From: Tenericutes bacterium MZ-XQ
GTDB lineage: Bacteria; Bacillota_I; Bacilli_A; Acholeplasmatales; Acholeplasmataceae
Assembly (NCBI GenBank): GCA_002838205.1
Contig: CP017950.1
Coordinates: forward strand, 310,001-374,000
Reading direction: 5' to 3'
DNA: 64,000 nucleotides
Positions within the stretch are counted from its first letter, which is position 1; every line of letters starts with the position of its first letter. The translations under genes were made by a program, and so were the position numbers. This document shows positions 62,889 through 64,000 of this stretch, one piece after another. Below the pieces are notes generated by a model, which was not told where the DNA came from, did no database searches, and saw only the letters and a program-made list of their open reading frames with translations.

Positions 62889-62908
62889 TCAATATGATTG
62901 AGTGCCAA
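62882..62908 (-). promoter_or_regulatory. CIRCE-like heat-shock operator (HrcA site) before lon
   Basis: Plus strand TTTGCAATC, nine bases, GAGTGCCAA. The CIRCE consensus is TTAGCACTC-N9-GAGTGCTAA; the left arm matches 7 of 9 and the right arm 8 of 9 with exact spacing. It covers the lon -35. HrcA/CIRCE control of lon is known in mycoplasmas. Confidence 0.65.
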
Positions 62909-62914
62909 TTTTAT

Positions 62915-62950
62915 TTTTTTAAAAGAGGGGAAAATGTATTTCCCCTTTGC
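62915..62950 (-). terminator. Terminator after tig
   Basis: On the minus strand: AAAGGGGAAA-TACAT-TTTCCCCTCT followed by TTTT, just past the tig stop. Confidence 0.88.
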
Positions 62951-62954
62951 TTCA

Positions 62955-64000
62955 TTAAACTCTTTTTGCGCTATCTACAACAAATTGATAAGCTTTTTGA
63001 ATCAGTACATCTTTTTCTAAAATAGATGCTGGGATATATTTTTTAATCTCTGCAACTTCCATTTTATATTGCTTAGCAAGTTCATCATATTTTTCAGTTA
63101 ATTCTTCTTCAGTAGCAGTAATACCTTCAACCTTAGCGATTTCTTCAATAACTAATGTAGTACGTACTCTTTTTTCTGATTCGACTTTAACTTGTTCATC
63201 AAATTGTTCAGGTGTGATACCATTCATTTGTAAGAACATTTCGTATTCTAAACCATATTGTTTCGCTTGATTCGCTACGTTATCTTTATATTGTTTGATT
63301 TCATCATCAATCATTACTTGAGGAATGTCTAACTCTGCAGCATCAACAACTTTATTAATGACTTCATTGGTAATTGTGTTTTGAACTTCTGTTTTCTTCT
63401 TGTCTTCTAATTCTTGTTTAGTAACAGCTTTTAGTTCTTCAACAGTATTCACGTTTTCTTTTTCAAGTGATTTAACGAACTCATCGTTTAGTTCTGGTAA
63501 ATTTTTAGTTTTGATTTCATGTAATTTAACCTTGAAAACAACATCTTGACCAGCTAAGTTTTCTGCTTGATATTGTTCAGGGAATGTTACATTTAAATCT
63601 TTTTCTTCGCCAGTATTCATACCGATCATTTGTTCTTCAAATCCTGGAATGAATTGACCAGATCCGATTTCTAATTGATAGTTTTCTGCTTTTCCACCTT
63701 CAAAAGCTTCTCCTTTTAAGAAACCTTCAAAATCAAAGATTGCAGTATCACCATGTTCTAGTGATCCTTCTTCTTTTAAGACTAACTCAGATTTTTGACC
63801 AAGTAAGGCTTTGATTTCAGCGTTAACTTCTGATTCAGTAACATCAGTTTTCATATCTTTTACTTCAACATCTTTATATTGACCAAGTTTAACTTCTGGT
63901 CTTACTGGTGCATCAAATGAAACTTCAAATGATTCACCTCTTTTGATACTTGCAAAATCAACGTTTACATCTGGTTGACCTACGATTTCAAAATCAGGAT
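62955..64000 (-). CDS. tig: Trigger factor (partial, N-terminus outside the window)
   Basis: About 348 C-terminal codons are present; the frame is open to the window edge, so the internal ATG at 63854 is not the start. The N-terminal ribosome-binding domain is partly cut. The PPIase (FKBP-like) domain has EHGDTAIFDFEGFLKG, FEGGKAENYQLEIGSGQFIP-type residues (FIPGFEEQMIGM), then the helical chaperone arms. Folds nascent chains at the ribosome exit. The tig-lon order is common in Firmicutes. Confidence 0.95.
   Translation of the reverse strand, partial: PDFEIVGQPDVNVDFASIKRGESFEVSFDAPVRPEVKLGQYKDVEVKDMKTDVTESEVNAEIKALLGQKSELVLKEEGSLEHGDTAIFDFEGFLKGEAFEGGKAENYQLEIGSGQFIPGFEEQMIGMNTGEEKDLNVTFPEQYQAENLAGQDVVFKVKLHEIKTKNLPELNDEFVKSLEKENVNTVEELKAVTKQELEDKKKTEVQNTITNEVINKVVDAAELDIPQVMIDDEIKQYKDNVANQAKQYGLEYEMFLQMNGITPEQFDEQVKVESEKRVRTTLVIEEIAKVEGITATEEELTEKYDELAKQYKMEVAEIKKYIPASILEKDVLIQKAYQFVVDSAKRV

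Overview
The window looks like a chromosomal segment of an Acholeplasma-type mollicute. It is very AT-rich and gene-dense, with low-GC Gram-positive gene orders: ssb-rpsR, gdpP/rplI-dnaB, prfA-prmC-tsaC, rplU-prp-rpmA-obg, lon-engB and valS-folC-radC. Unlike Mycoplasma it uses TGA as a stop (for example at the ends of prfA, csoR and engB), which fits the standard code kept by Acholeplasmataceae. A DHH/c-di-AMP phosphodiesterase fused to ribosomal protein L9 and a CIRCE-like site in front of lon also fit. The species is an inference.

Layout. 1-5.7 kb: the ssb tail, rpsR, a LytTR/DUF3021 pair and an unknown membrane protein on the minus strand, then the GdpP-L9 fusion and dnaB. 5.8-15.8 kb: an accessory region with a tRNA-Ser remnant, a GNAT remnant, a NUDIX gene, toxin/immunity-like fragments, an IS91-family (HUH) element, decayed DUF2971, HEPN-like and HExxH genes, and a permuted-papain-like membrane protein. 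15.8-25.6 kb: a copper island consisting of an HMA chaperone, CopA, an Lgt paralogue, CopB (minus), CueP (minus), CsoR (minus), a SHOCT protein, a Met-rich secreted protein and a two-component system. Two identical 19-bp CsoR-type operators lie at its divergent outer promoters. 25.6-34.2 kb: dispersed repeats, an HTH-MNT/HEPN toxin-antitoxin pair, a TraB/TIKI-like protein, an IS110 element with a candidate bridge RNA, several singleton enzymes, and an IS3-family element. 34.2-47.4 kb: dps (minus), prfA-prmC-tsaC, typA, then rpiB-upp followed by a complete F1Fo ATP synthase cluster. 47.4-64 kb: an IS30 element, then minus-strand housekeeping genes (obg, rpmA, prp, rplU, a TrmB-like regulator, a DUF697-like protein, radC, folC, valS with a T-box leader, galE, degV, engB, lon, tig).

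The most unusual structure is a family of dispersed repeats called R1 here. Four full copies are 105 bp and one is 69 bp, built from 23-bp tandem units ending in ACAAGACA. They lie at 6.9, 9.3, 12.6, 26.1 and 27.1 kb and delimit modular accessory segments. Two copies abut 5'-truncated genes, one lies directly beside the IS91-type element, and two bracket the toxin-antitoxin pair. A second repeat, R2, precedes two of the R1 copies. This could be a recombination or cassette system, but the function is inference.

The copper genes appear to form one response. CsoR releases its operators when copper binds. CopA and CopB export Cu ions, the HMA protein and CueP handle copper inside and outside the membrane, and the two-component system and Met-rich protein probably sense or bind extracytoplasmic copper. 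The ATP synthase c subunit carries the Gln/Glu/Thr ligand set typical of Na+-binding rings, which would make the enzyme a sodium pump or synthase.
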